Source: Mesorhizobium sp. SARCC-RB16n
GTDB lineage: Bacteria > Pseudomonadota > Alphaproteobacteria > Rhizobiales > Rhizobiaceae
Direction: 5' to 3'
DNA: 64,000 nucleotides
Assembly (NCBI RefSeq): GCF_008520305.1
Contig: NZ_ML703271.1
Span: forward strand, 62,001-126,000
How positions within the stretch are numbered: the stretch's first letter is position 1; every line of letters starts with the position of its first letter. Positions 35,191 through 43,292 of the stretch are shown piece by piece. The position numbers were made by a program, and so were the translations under genes. A model generated the notes under the pieces. That model made no database searches, was not told the origin of the DNA, and saw only the letters and a list, made by a program, of their open reading frames with translations.

Positions 35191-36303
35191 ATGGCAAGAA
35201 TCGAGAAAATCGAACTGCGGATGGTGGACCTTGTGCCCAAGGTCAAGCGCACCGACGCCATTCAGAGTTTCGTCAGCCAGGAAACGCCAATCGTGACGAT
35301 CACCGATTCCGACGGTGCCGTCGGTACCGGTTACAGCTACACGATCGGCACTGGCGGTTCGTCGGTGATGCGGCTCTTGTCCGACCACCTGGTGCCACGC
35401 CTGATCGGCCGCGACCCCGACATGATCGAGGCGATCTGGCACGATCTCGAATTCGCCACCCATGCCACCACGATCGGTGCGATCACGGCCATCGCCATCG
35501 CGGCGATCGACACCGCACTTTGGGATCTGTGTGCGAAGAAGCAGAACCTGCCGCTATGGAAGCTCGCCGGCGGCGCCAAGGACCGCTGCCCGCTCTACAC
35601 CACCGAAGGCGGCTGGCTGCATATCGAGACGCAGGCTTTGGTCGACGATGCGCTGGCGGCCAAGGCGAAGGGATTTCGCGGCTCGAAGGTGAAGATCGGC
35701 AGGCCGCACGGATCGGAGGATCTTGCGCGCCTGGCGGCGGTGCGCAAGGCGGTCGGCGACGGTTACGAGATCATGACCGACGCCAACCAGGGATTCTCCG
35801 TCGACGAGGCGATCCGGCGTGCGGCGAGGTTGCGCGAACTCGATCTCGCCTGGATCGAGGAGCCGATGCCGGCCGACGACATAGACGGGCATATCAGGTT
35901 GTCGAATTCGACGCCGACGCCGATTGCCATCGGCGAGTCGCTCTATTCGATGCGCCACTTCCGCGAATACATGCAGAAAGGCGCCTGCTCGATCGTGCAG
36001 GTCGATGTCGGCCGCATTGGCGGCATCACCCCCTGGCTCAAGATCGCCCATGCGGCGGAGGCCTTCGACATTCCGGTCTGCCCGCATTTCCTGATGGAAT
36101 TGCATGTCAGCCTGACCTGCGCTGTTCAGAACGGCAGGTATGTCGAGTACATTCCGCAACTCGACCAGTTGACCGGCAGGCGTATGCGCATCGAGGATGG
36201 GCATGCGCTGGCGCCCGACGAGCCCGGTATCGGCATCGATTGGGACTGGGACGCGATCAAGGCCATGAGCATCGCCGAATTCACCACGGCGATCACCGGA
36301 TAG
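35191..36303 (+). CDS. Mandelate racemase/enolase-superfamily enzyme, probable sugar-acid dehydratase
   Basis: Enolase-superfamily enzyme of 370 residues with the mandelate-racemase residue set: Lys166 and Lys168 in GSKVKIG (KxK), metal ligands Asp197 in TDANQG, Glu224 in IEEPMP and Glu249 in IGES, Asp272 in VDVGRIGG and His299 in CPHF. The KxK plus Asp-His pair is what acid-sugar dehydratases and racemases of this subgroup use. Placed between a sugar importer, a mutarotase and an Idh-type dehydrogenase it most likely dehydrates an aldonic acid to a 2-keto-3-deoxy acid. Exact sugar acid unknown. Confidence 0.85.
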   Translation: MARIEKIELRMVDLVPKVKRTDAIQSFVSQETPIVTITDSDGAVGTGYSYTIGTGGSSVMRLLSDHLVPRLIGRDPDMIEAIWHDLEFATHATTIGAITAIAIAAIDTALWDLCAKKQNLPLWKLAGGAKDRCPLYTTEGGWLHIETQALVDDALAAKAKGFRGSKVKIGRPHGSEDLARLAAVRKAVGDGYEIMTDANQGFSVDEAIRRAARLRELDLAWIEEPMPADDIDGHIRLSNSTPTPIAIGESLYSMRHFREYMQKGACSIVQVDVGRIGGITPWLKIAHAAEAFDIPVCPHFLMELHVSLTCAVQNGRYVEYIPQLDQLTGRRMRIEDGHALAPDEPGIGIDWDWDAIKAMSIAEFTTAITG

Positions 36304-36313
36304 GGAAATTGAC

Positions 36314-36643
36314 ATGCAGCGGATGGGGATGATTCTGGGGCTGAAGCCGGAGAAGGTCGAGGAGTATGTCCGCCTCCACGCCGCCGTCTGGCCCGACGTG
36401 CTGATCATGATCTCGGCCTGCAACATCAAGAACTATTCGATCTACCTGAAGCGGCCGGAGAACCTCTTGTTTTCCTATTTCGAATACCACGGCACCGACT
36501 ACGCGGCCGACATGGCCAAGATGGCGGCCGACCCGAAGACGCAGGAATGGTGGGCTGTCTGCATGCCGTGCCAGGAGCCGCTGGCGACCCGCAAGGACGG
36601 CGAGTGGTGGGCTTCGATGGACGAGGTCTTCCATCATGACTGA
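36314..36643 (+). CDS. L-rhamnose-mutarotase-family protein
   Basis: Small ferredoxin-like-fold protein of 109 residues in the RhaM/FucU-related L-rhamnose mutarotase family. MQRMGMILGLKPEKVEEYVRLHAAVWPDVL is the family N-terminus with the catalytic His22; NYSIYL, FSYFEYHG, a Trp pair and the C-terminal MDEVFHHD follow as expected. It would speed anomer interconversion of a 6-deoxy sugar. Its stop codon lies inside the next gene, which starts eight bases earlier. Its presence points to L-rhamnose, L-fucose or a related deoxy sugar as the pathway substrate. Confidence 0.85.
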   Translation: MQRMGMILGLKPEKVEEYVRLHAAVWPDVLIMISACNIKNYSIYLKRPENLLFSYFEYHGTDYAADMAKMAADPKTQEWWAVCMPCQEPLATRKDGEWWASMDEVFHHD

Positions 36644-37712
36644 GGCCGGTTTCGACCCTGCCTCGCTCGTTCAGTCCTGGCCGAAACCTTCGAAACCCCG
36701 GCCGATCGTCACCTTCGGCGCCGGCTCGATCGTCGGCGACGCGCATTTTCCCGCCTACCGGAAGGCGGGATTTCCGATCGCGGGTCTCTACGATCCAGAC
36801 CAGGACAAGGCGCAGGCCCTGGCCGACAAATGGGACGTGACGGCGTTCCGCTCGGTGGAAGAAGCCGCTGGTGTCAAGGACGCGATCTTCGATCTGGCAA
36901 CGCCACCGGGGCGGCACGCCGAGATCCTGAAGTCTCTGCCCGACGGTGCGTTCGCACTGATCCAGAAGCCGATGGGCAACTATCTCGGCGAGGCAACCGA
37001 AATCCTCGAGATTTGCCGCACCGGGAATCTCAAGGCGGCCGTGAATTTCCAGCTTCGCTTCGCGCCGATGATGCTGGCGCTGAAGGACGCAATCGCCAAG
37101 GGTTGGCTCGGCGAGGTCGTCGACTTCGACGCCTGGCTGGCGCTGGCGACGCCGTGGCAATTGTGGGAATTCCTGCTCAAGGCGCCGCACGTCGAGATCG
37201 CCATGCATTCGATCCATTATCTCGACTTGATCAGGCAGTTGCTCGGCGATCCAAAGGGCATCCATGCCAAGACACTCGGCCATCCCAACCATAAGGTGGC
37301 GCAGACGCGCACCAGCGCCATTCTCGACTATGGTGACACCGTGCGCTGCGCGCTGTCGATCAATCACGACCACAAGTTCGGGCGCCGGCACCAGGCATGC
37401 GAGTTCCGCATCTGCGGCACCGAAGGTGCCGCCTACCTCAAGCTCGGTCTCAACCTCGACTATCCCAGAGGCGAGCCGGACATTCTGGAGATCTATCCGA
37501 AAGGCGGGACCGATTGGATTGCCGTGCCTTTGGCCGGCGCATGGTTTCCCGATGCGTTTGTCGGGCGCATGGCCAATGTCCAGCGCTTTGCTTGCGGAGA
37601 GGACGATGAGTTGATCAGCTCGGTCGAGGACGCCTGGAACACCATGGCTCTGGTGGAAGCCGCCTATCGTTCGAGTGCAGTGCCGGCGACGCCGATCGCA
37701 GAAAGGCCCTGA
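36636..37712 (+). CDS. Gfo/Idh/MocA-family oxidoreductase
   Basis: NAD(P)-dependent sugar or polyol dehydrogenase of 358 residues. The Rossmann half has [21 protein letters not shown] (about 29-49), and the family EKP motif reads QKPMGNY, the Glu replaced by Gln while the Lys is kept. The catalytic helix contains [20 protein letters not shown] with the usual His. It overlaps the mutarotase gene by eight bases and its stop overlaps the next start (TGATG). It may oxidise the free sugar to its lactone, feeding the lactonase encoded at 28997-29836. Confidence 0.83.
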   Translation: MTEAGFDPASLVQSWPKPSKPRPIVTFGAGSIVGDAHFPAYRKAGFPIAGLYDPDQDKAQALADKWDVTAFRSVEEAAGVKDAIFDLATPPGRHAEILKSLPDGAFALIQKPMGNYLGEATEILEICRTGNLKAAVNFQLRFAPMMLALKDAIAKGWLGEVVDFDAWLALATPWQLWEFLLKAPHVEIAMHSIHYLDLIRQLLGDPKGIHAKTLGHPNHKVAQTRTSAILDYGDTVRCALSINHDHKFGRRHQACEFRICGTEGAAYLKLGLNLDYPRGEPDILEIYPKGGTDWIAVPLAGAWFPDAFVGRMANVQRFACGEDDELISSVEDAWNTMALVEAAYRSSAVPATPIAERP

Positions 37713-38158
37713 TGGAACAGATCCAGTATTTCGAGGACTACGAGATCGGTTCGACGCGGCTGACCAGCGGCCGCACCATCACCGAAACCGACTTCATCGT
37801 CCATGCCGGCCACACCGGCGATTTCTTCCCGCACCACATGGACGCCGAGTTCATGAAGACGACGCCGTTCGGGCAGCGCATCGCGCATGGCACGCTGGTG
37901 TTCTCGGTTGGGATCGGGCTGACGGCGAACGTCATCAACCCAGTCGCCTTTTCCTATGGCTACGACCGGCTGCGCTTCATCAAACCGGTGTTCATCGGCG
38001 ACACCATCCGGACAAGAACCACCATAGCGGCCAAGGAGGACGACCCCAAGCGGCCAGGGTCGGGACGCGTGATCGAACGCTGCGAGGTGATCAACCAGCG
38101 CGGCGAGGTGGTGCTGGCGGCCGACCATATCTACATCGTCGAACGCAAGCCTATCTGA
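37712..38158 (+). CDS. MaoC-like (R)-hydratase, canonical active site
   Basis: Single hot-dog MaoC protein of 148 residues. The hydratase motif is intact: [37 protein letters not shown] (about 25-61), with Asp in GDFFP and His in the PHH position. The later [20 protein letters not shown] is almost the same as in the MaoC protein at 26131-26682, which lacks the His. The two may be paired subunits or recently diverged paralogues. Hydration/dehydration of an enoyl-CoA is the family reaction. It is the last gene of the plus-strand run; 11 bp separate it from the convergent phnV stop. Confidence 0.83.
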   Translation: MEQIQYFEDYEIGSTRLTSGRTITETDFIVHAGHTGDFFPHHMDAEFMKTTPFGQRIAHGTLVFSVGIGLTANVINPVAFSYGYDRLRFIKPVFIGDTIRTRTTIAAKEDDPKRPGSGRVIERCEVINQRGEVVLAADHIYIVERKPI

Positions 38159-38169
38159 GGTAGTGCCCG

Positions 38170-38967
38170 CTATGCGCCGGTGGCGCGCTTGGTGATGCGC
38201 TCCAGCCCAAGCAGCAGGACGAGCGTCGCCGCTACCAGGATCATGGTGAGTGCGGCCCCGGCAAAGATGTCGCCGCGGTCGGTGAGCGAGAAAATCGACA
38301 CCGGCAGCGTCACCCAGCCCGGCGGATAGACCATCACGGTCGCGCCAAGCTCGCCCATGGATAGCGCGAAGCTCAGCCCGAAGGCTGCGACCAGGTAAGG
38401 CGCGAGCAAGGGCAGCGTGACATGCCAGAGCCGGTAGGCCGGCCGCGCTCCGAGGCTCGACGCGACCTGCTCGAAGTCGGGCGACAGCCGCGCAAGGCCG
38501 GCCGAGACATTGCCGAAGGTGAAAGCCGAGATCAGCACGAAATGCGCGATCATGACGATTGCGATCGTGCCGTTGAGCAGCAGCGGCGGATGGCTGAAGG
38601 CGACCAGCAGGCCAAGGCCGACGGACACCGAAGGCACCGCGCTCGGGATGAAGAACAAAAGGCCGAGCAGCCGCTGCAATGCGGGCCCTTGAAGACGAAG
38701 CGACAATGCCGCCCAGGCGCCGCTGACCAGCGCCAATGCGCTTGCCGCGAAGCCGGTGACGAGGCTCGCCTTGACCGCATTCCAGGCCGCGCCCCTGGCG
38801 ACATCGCCGTAGTGCTCGATGGTCAAGCCATTGGGGAGCACGCCGTTCCATTGGTCGGCAAGACTGGACAAGAGGATGACCGCCAGCGGCGCTAGGAACA
38901 GCACGCCGAAGATCAGCGCGAAGATCACCCAGATGACCAAGCGGCCGGAACGTGACCATACCAGCAT
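38170..38967 (-). CDS. phnV: AEP ABC importer permease (PhnV-like)
   Basis: Permease of 265 residues with about six spans and the EAA-type loop LSPDFEQVASSLGARPAYRLWHVTLPLLAP. The segments FIPSAVPSVSVGLGLLVAF and ALSMGELGATVMVYPPGWVTLPVSIF are typical of the 2-aminoethylphosphonate/iron-type permeases. It starts two bases after the PhnU stop. Assignment to AEP rests on the neighbouring phnW-phnA-phnY genes and the order S-T-U-V, as well as on general similarity. It is the last gene of the phosphonate cluster. Confidence 0.83.
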   Translation of the reverse strand: MLVWSRSGRLVIWVIFALIFGVLFLAPLAVILLSSLADQWNGVLPNGLTIEHYGDVARGAAWNAVKASLVTGFAASALALVSGAWAALSLRLQGPALQRLLGLLFFIPSAVPSVSVGLGLLVAFSHPPLLLNGTIAIVMIAHFVLISAFTFGNVSAGLARLSPDFEQVASSLGARPAYRLWHVTLPLLAPYLVAAFGLSFALSMGELGATVMVYPPGWVTLPVSIFSLTDRGDIFAGAALTMILVAATLVLLLGLERITKRATGA

Positions 38968-38969
38968 CG

Positions 38970-39830
38970 CTAGACTCCCAACCGGCCAGCGGCGAACCGG
39001 TAGAGGCCGAACAGGCCAAGCGACAGGGCTATGTTGACCACGGCAATGATGCAGGCGACCTGGTAGGCCGACTCCTGGATCGCCTTGCCATAGATCAGCA
39101 GCGGCAAAGTGATGACGCCCTTTGCGCCGATGAAGAGCACGATGCCGAATTCGTTGACGGTGAGCAGCAGGCAGAGGCTCCCGCCGGCGATGAGCGCGGG
39201 CACCGCCGCCGGCAGGATGACCTGGCGGACAATGCGGAACGGCCGCGCGCCAAGCACGCTTGCCGCTTCGATCTGGCCGCGATCAACCAAAGAGAAGGCG
39301 GCGAGCAGGGGCCGAAGAATGAACGGCGTGTACACCGTGACTTCCGCCAGCACGACACCCCAGGTCGAATAGAGGAAATCGACAGGAGGCAGCGGCAGCG
39401 AAAAGGCTTCCATCAGCCCGGAGTTGAGCATGCCGGCGGAGCCGTAGAGGAAGGTGAAGGCCAGCGTCACCAGAAAGGTCGGCAGGGCGATGAAGGTGTC
39501 GATCAGCCTGGCGATGAAGCCGCTGCCGGGAAATGGCACGAAGGCGAGGATAAGCGCCAGCACCAGGCCGACGATCAGGCATCCCGCCGTCGCCGCGACC
39601 GAGATCGTCACCGTGTTGACCAGCGCGTTGAGGAAGAAACGCGAATGGAGGACGCGGACGATCTCCGCGACATTGGCGACACCGCTGTCGTCGAGGAAGG
39701 CCTGGCGTACAATCAGCGCCAGCGGATAGAAGAACAGCAGCGCCAGCAGGGCCGCCGGCGGCACGATCCACAGCCGGCCCGGCTCCCGCTTCCTGGCCGT
39801 CGGCGCACCAATGGCAAGCGCTTCAGACAC
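38970..39830 (-). CDS. phnU: AEP ABC importer permease (PhnU-like)
   Basis: Permease of 286 residues. The open frame extends into the ATPase gene, but the protein begins at the GTG at 39830 (VSEALAIGAPTARK) preceded by GGAAGA, giving an eight-base overlap with phnT. The first span is RLWIVPPAALLALLFFYPLALIVRQAF; the EAA loop is VDRGQIEAASVLGARPFRIVRQVILPAAVP. YGSAGMLNSGLMEAF and FIGAKGVITLPLLIYGKAIQES match PhnU-type permeases. It forms the channel with PhnV. Confidence 0.83.
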   Translation of the reverse strand: MSEALAIGAPTARKREPGRLWIVPPAALLALLFFYPLALIVRQAFLDDSGVANVAEIVRVLHSRFFLNALVNTVTISVAATAGCLIVGLVLALILAFVPFPGSGFIARLIDTFIALPTFLVTLAFTFLYGSAGMLNSGLMEAFSLPLPPVDFLYSTWGVVLAEVTVYTPFILRPLLAAFSLVDRGQIEAASVLGARPFRIVRQVILPAAVPALIAGGSLCLLLTVNEFGIVLFIGAKGVITLPLLIYGKAIQESAYQVACIIAVVNIALSLGLFGLYRFAAGRLGV

Positions 39831-40968
39831 CGGCGTCTTCCGGAAGAAGCGATGTATCGGCCGGCGCAAAGAACAGCGGCACCTTTGTGCCGGGTTCCGG
39901 CAAGGCGACAGGCAGTTTCGTTGCCGAGACGCGCACCGGCGTGCCGTCGACATCGAGTACCAGATGGGTGAGTTCGCCCTGCCAGTGCACTTCCCTGAGC
40001 GTGCCGACAATGCGGTTGGTGTGCTCGTTGTCGGCCGTCAGGCTCAGATGCTGCGGCCTGATGCAGAGCAGGCTCTTGTCGCCGGCCTTCTCGCCGCGGC
40101 CGGCCCCGGTGAGCACGGCATCACCATGCGTGGCCGTGGCAAAGCCCTTCGAGCCGGCAGCCTCTGCAACCGTCACCGGCAGAAGATTGGCGCGGCCGAG
40201 GAACTCGGCGGTGAAGCGGTTTGGCGGACGGCGGTAGAGTTCGGCCGTCGGCCCATGCGAACAGACCCTGCCGTCGCGCATGATGGCGATCTTGTCGGCA
40301 AGCGTCAGCGCCTCGGTCTGGTCGTGGGTGACGTAGAGGATGGTCAGACCCGGCAGGCTGCGGTGCAGACGGGCGATTTCCTCGACCATGTTGCGGCGGA
40401 TCTGCGCGTCGAGCGCCGAAAGCGGCTCGTCTAGCAGGAGCACGCGTGGCCGCACGGCAAGCGCCCGTGCAATCGCGACGCGCTGCTGCTGGCCACCTGA
40501 AAGCTCGCGGGGATAACGCCGGGCAAACGTCGCCATGCCGACGGTGGCGAGCGCATCCTTGACCCGTTCGCCGATCAGCGCCTTGTCGGCGCCTTGTGCC
40601 CGCAGGCCAAAGGCGACGTTGTCCTCGACCCGCATGTGCGGGAACAGTGCGTAGTTCTGCACCACCATGCCGAGCCCGCGCTCATAGGGCGGCAGATCGG
40701 TCACGTCGGTCGCGCCGATGCGGATGCGGCCACTTGCCGGCCGTACGAAGCCGGCCACGGCGCGCAATGCCGTGGTCTTGCCCGACCCAGATGGGCCGAT
40801 CATCGCCAGGATCTCGCCCGGCGCGATGTCGAGGGTCAGCGGATGCAGGACGACATGGGTGCCGTAGGCGACGCTGACCTTGTCGAAGTGGACATTGGAA
40901 CCGGCGCCGCGAACTTTCGCGGCGTCGATGTCCACGACACTGGGACCCGTGAAGGCGGCGGCCGACAT
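39823..40968 (-). CDS. phnT: AEP ABC importer ATP-binding subunit (PhnT-like)
   Basis: ATPase of 381 residues. Walker A GPSGSGKT, Q-loop VVQNYALFPHMRV, signature LSGGQQQRVAIARAL, Walker B VLLLDEPLSALDAQIR and H-loop YVTHDQTEALTLADKIAIM are canonical, followed by a TOBE domain (CIRPQHLSLT onward). The only plausible in-frame ATG near the family start is at 40968; the frame continues upstream to 41022 into phnS. A GGAG lies about ten bases before it. It belongs to the phnSTUV importer. Confidence 0.87.
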   Translation of the reverse strand: MSAAAFTGPSVVDIDAAKVRGAGSNVHFDKVSVAYGTHVVLHPLTLDIAPGEILAMIGPSGSGKTTALRAVAGFVRPASGRIRIGATDVTDLPPYERGLGMVVQNYALFPHMRVEDNVAFGLRAQGADKALIGERVKDALATVGMATFARRYPRELSGGQQQRVAIARALAVRPRVLLLDEPLSALDAQIRRNMVEEIARLHRSLPGLTILYVTHDQTEALTLADKIAIMRDGRVCSHGPTAELYRRPPNRFTAEFLGRANLLPVTVAEAAGSKGFATATHGDAVLTGAGRGEKAGDKSLLCIRPQHLSLTADNEHTNRIVGTLREVHWQGELTHLVLDVDGTPVRVSATKLPVALPEPGTKVPLFFAPADTSLLPEDAGV

Positions 40969-40997
40969 GGCATGGTTCTCCGGGTTTCCCTTGCCGA

Positions 40998-42026
40998 TCA
41001 ACTTCCGGTCGCTTCGTTCCACTTCTTGACGTATTCGGGAAGCTTGCTCAGCGCCTCGTCCCAGTTCGGCGACCAGATGGTCAGGCCTTTCATCGCCTCC
41101 TGCAGCTTGGCGAAATTGGCGTCGGACGGCGCCACATCCTTGCGGGCGGGCATGCCGATGGCAATCGAGCTTACGGTCGACTGGGCTTCCTTGGCCAGCA
41201 GGAAATCGATCAGCTTCTTGCCGTTGTCGCCGTTGGGCGCACCGGTGACCAGACCGATTTCATAAGGCAGCGCGAAGGTTGAGCGCACGCCGTCAGGCCC
41301 CGCCGGCCAGAACACCTTGATGTTTGGATTGTCGGCCATCTGCGACATGTTCATCTGCAGGTCGCCGTTGGCGACGTGCAGCTCGCCCTTGTTGACCAGC
41401 GCGGTCAGCTTGCCGGTCGAGGCGGACGGGCCGACATTATTGTCCTGCAGCTTCTTCATGAAGGCGAAGCCTGCGTCCTCGCCGCCAAAGGCATGGATGA
41501 TCTGCAGCATGACGGCCGTGCCGTCGCCGGCCTGGCCGGGGGTCGAATACTGGATCTTGCCCTTGAACTTCGGGTCAAGAAGATCGTTGTAGCTCTTCGG
41601 CGCTTCCGACAGCACGGCGCTGTTGTAGATGAAGTCCATGTAGTTGTTGACCAGCGGCCGGTACTTGTCGGTGCCGCCGTCGATCTGGGATGCGGCTTCA
41701 GGCTTGTAATCCTGCAGCAGGCCGTCCACGGCGGCGCGCTGGATGAAAGGCGGCAAGGTCACCAGCACGTCGGCCTGCGGGTTCGACTTCTCCTTGGCGA
41801 CACGCTCGACGACGCCGCCCGAGCCTGCCTCGATATACTGAACGGTGATGCCCGTGGCCTTGGTGAAGGCGGCGAATTCTGTCTCGTACCAGCTGCCATT
41901 GCCGTCATGCAGGCCATCGGCGGAGTAGATAGTGACGACGCCGTCGGCGAGCGCCGGCCCAACGAGAGCCGCCGACGCGAGCAATGCGGCGAAAGCCGCG
42001 ACCATGGTTGCGTTTCTTGATTTCAT
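40998..42026 (-). CDS. phnS: AEP ABC importer periplasmic binding protein (PhnS-like)
   Basis: Binding protein of 342 residues. The ATG at 42026, with AAGGGG upstream, begins a Sec signal peptide ([20 protein letters not shown] ending ALAD); the longer frame adds an improbable polar extension. The mature protein shows [30 protein letters not shown], the standard opening of 2-aminoethylphosphonate binding proteins, and [15 protein letters not shown]. It delivers AEP or related aminophosphonates to PhnTUV. The 253-bp gap upstream suggests its own promoter. Confidence 0.86.
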   Translation of the reverse strand: MKSRNATMVAAFAALLASAALVGPALADGVVTIYSADGLHDGNGSWYETEFAAFTKATGITVQYIEAGSGGVVERVAKEKSNPQADVLVTLPPFIQRAAVDGLLQDYKPEAASQIDGGTDKYRPLVNNYMDFIYNSAVLSEAPKSYNDLLDPKFKGKIQYSTPGQAGDGTAVMLQIIHAFGGEDAGFAFMKKLQDNNVGPSASTGKLTALVNKGELHVANGDLQMNMSQMADNPNIKVFWPAGPDGVRSTFALPYEIGLVTGAPNGDNGKKLIDFLLAKEAQSTVSSIAIGMPARKDVAPSDANFAKLQEAMKGLTIWSPNWDEALSKLPEYVKKWNEATGS

Positions 42027-42279
42027 AACGAGTTCCCCTTTGATTGAAGGCACATTCTGCGATGCACTAGGACCAATCGGCCTTGGGTCTCTGACGGACG
42101 TTGAGCCGGTTGGATGTCTTCCTTGTGACAACTTGGGGATCGGCGATCGATAAGTAAAATCTATTTATTTTATGAGAGCCAAACTTTTCCTGATATTTGT
42201 CATGGAACTGTCGCATCCATGTCGTGGACGCGAACGTGGCTGCGCCGAGGTCGGCTATCAGCTTGAAAAATATCGGCTA
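42027..42279. other. Intergenic region upstream of phnS
   Basis: No gene is visible. It holds the phnS leader, an AT-rich tract (42147-42173) beside GATCGATAAG, and a 12-bp direct repeat TCGGCTATCAGC at 42251-42262 and 42273-42284, the second copy covering the stop of the dehydrogenase gene. A phnS promoter is likely in the AT-rich part. Confidence 0.5.
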
Positions 42280-43290
42280 TCAGCGGAACGCGATGCCTGC
42301 CGTCTGCGCCCGCAATCGCGGATCATGCGAGCGGACGGTCACCGGGCGGCCTTCGAGAATCTCGAAACAGCGCGCGAGCGTGTCGTCCTCGAGCCTCCGC
42401 ATCGCCTCATGCGTGAAAAAGGTGAGATGCGGAAAAAGGATCACATTGTCGCGACCGAACAGCGCGCTCATCGGATGGCCCGACTTCGCCAGCGGCTCCG
42501 CCGAATAGACATCGAGCCCGGCGCCACCGATGCGCCCGGCCACGATCGCCTCGAAGAGGGCCGCCTCATCGACCAGCGCACCGCGCGAGACATTGACGAT
42601 GACGGCCGAGGGTTTGAGGCAGGCGAGCTCATGCTTGCCGATCAGGCCGCGTGTCTGGTCGTTCAGCACACAATGCATGGAAACGAAATCGCAGGCACGC
42701 AACATGGCATGGAGGTCGTCGGCCTTCTCGATGCCGGCGGCGTGCATTGTCGCGGCATCGACACCGGGATCAAAGCCAAGGACGCGCGCACGAAATCCCT
42801 GACCGGCCATGCGCGCCATGCTGCGGCCGATCTTGCCGCAGCCGACGAGCCCAAGCGTGGCGCCGGCAATATCGCGCCCCAACCAGCGCTGTTCGGGCCA
42901 GATCCAGCCATCGCGCGACATTGCCTGCGTGATCGCCGGCAGCCGCTTGGCCAGCGCAATCATCAGCGCGAAGGCGCCTTCGGCGACGGTTTCCTCGGCA
43001 TAGTCGGGTACGTTGACCACGGGAATGCCGCGCCGCATCGCAGCGGGGATGTCGATGGCATCGATGCCGACGCCATATTTGACGATGCCCTTCAGCTGGG
43101 GAGCGGCGTCGATCACCCGCGCGGTGATCGGCGTGTAGCACATGAGCAGAAGATTCGCGTCGGCGACCGCGCTGGCGAGATCGTCTTCGGGGATGCCATC
43201 CGGCAGCGTCACAAGGTCGACGCCCCTCGCCCGCAAGCCGGCATCGATTTCAGGACATTCGAGTTCCCGGTCTGTGCGGACGGCCTTCAT
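42280..43290 (-). CDS. D-isomer-specific 2-hydroxyacid dehydrogenase in the AEP cluster
   Basis: NAD-dependent dehydrogenase of 336 residues related to SerA. The substrate loop KYGVGIDAIDIPAAMRRGIPVVNVPDYAEETVAEGAFALMIAL, cofactor motif GLVGCGKIGRSMA, catalytic Arg in VNVSRGALVDE, Glu in LDVYSAEPL and His in LFPHLTFFTHEA are present. It starts two bases after the pbfA stop, so it is in the catabolic transcript. No step of the known AEP or hydroxy-AEP routes needs it. Phosphite dehydrogenase PtxD is in the same family and of similar length, but its characteristic ALKGFDN loop is absent. Possible roles are reduction of a keto-phosphonate or of glyoxylate/pyruvate, both inferred. Confidence 0.82.
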   Translation of the reverse strand: MKAVRTDRELECPEIDAGLRARGVDLVTLPDGIPEDDLASAVADANLLLMCYTPITARVIDAAPQLKGIVKYGVGIDAIDIPAAMRRGIPVVNVPDYAEETVAEGAFALMIALAKRLPAITQAMSRDGWIWPEQRWLGRDIAGATLGLVGCGKIGRSMARMAGQGFRARVLGFDPGVDAATMHAAGIEKADDLHAMLRACDFVSMHCVLNDQTRGLIGKHELACLKPSAVIVNVSRGALVDEAALFEAIVAGRIGGAGLDVYSAEPLAKSGHPMSALFGRDNVILFPHLTFFTHEAMRRLEDDTLARCFEILEGRPVTVRSHDPRLRAQTAGIAFR

Positions 43291-43292
43291 GG

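Noticed and set aside
42280-43290. Phosphite dehydrogenase (PtxD), suggested by family, length and phosphonate context
   Set aside because: The PtxD substrate loop ALKGFDN is replaced by a SerA-like YGVGIDAID, and the overall wording is not PtxD-like.
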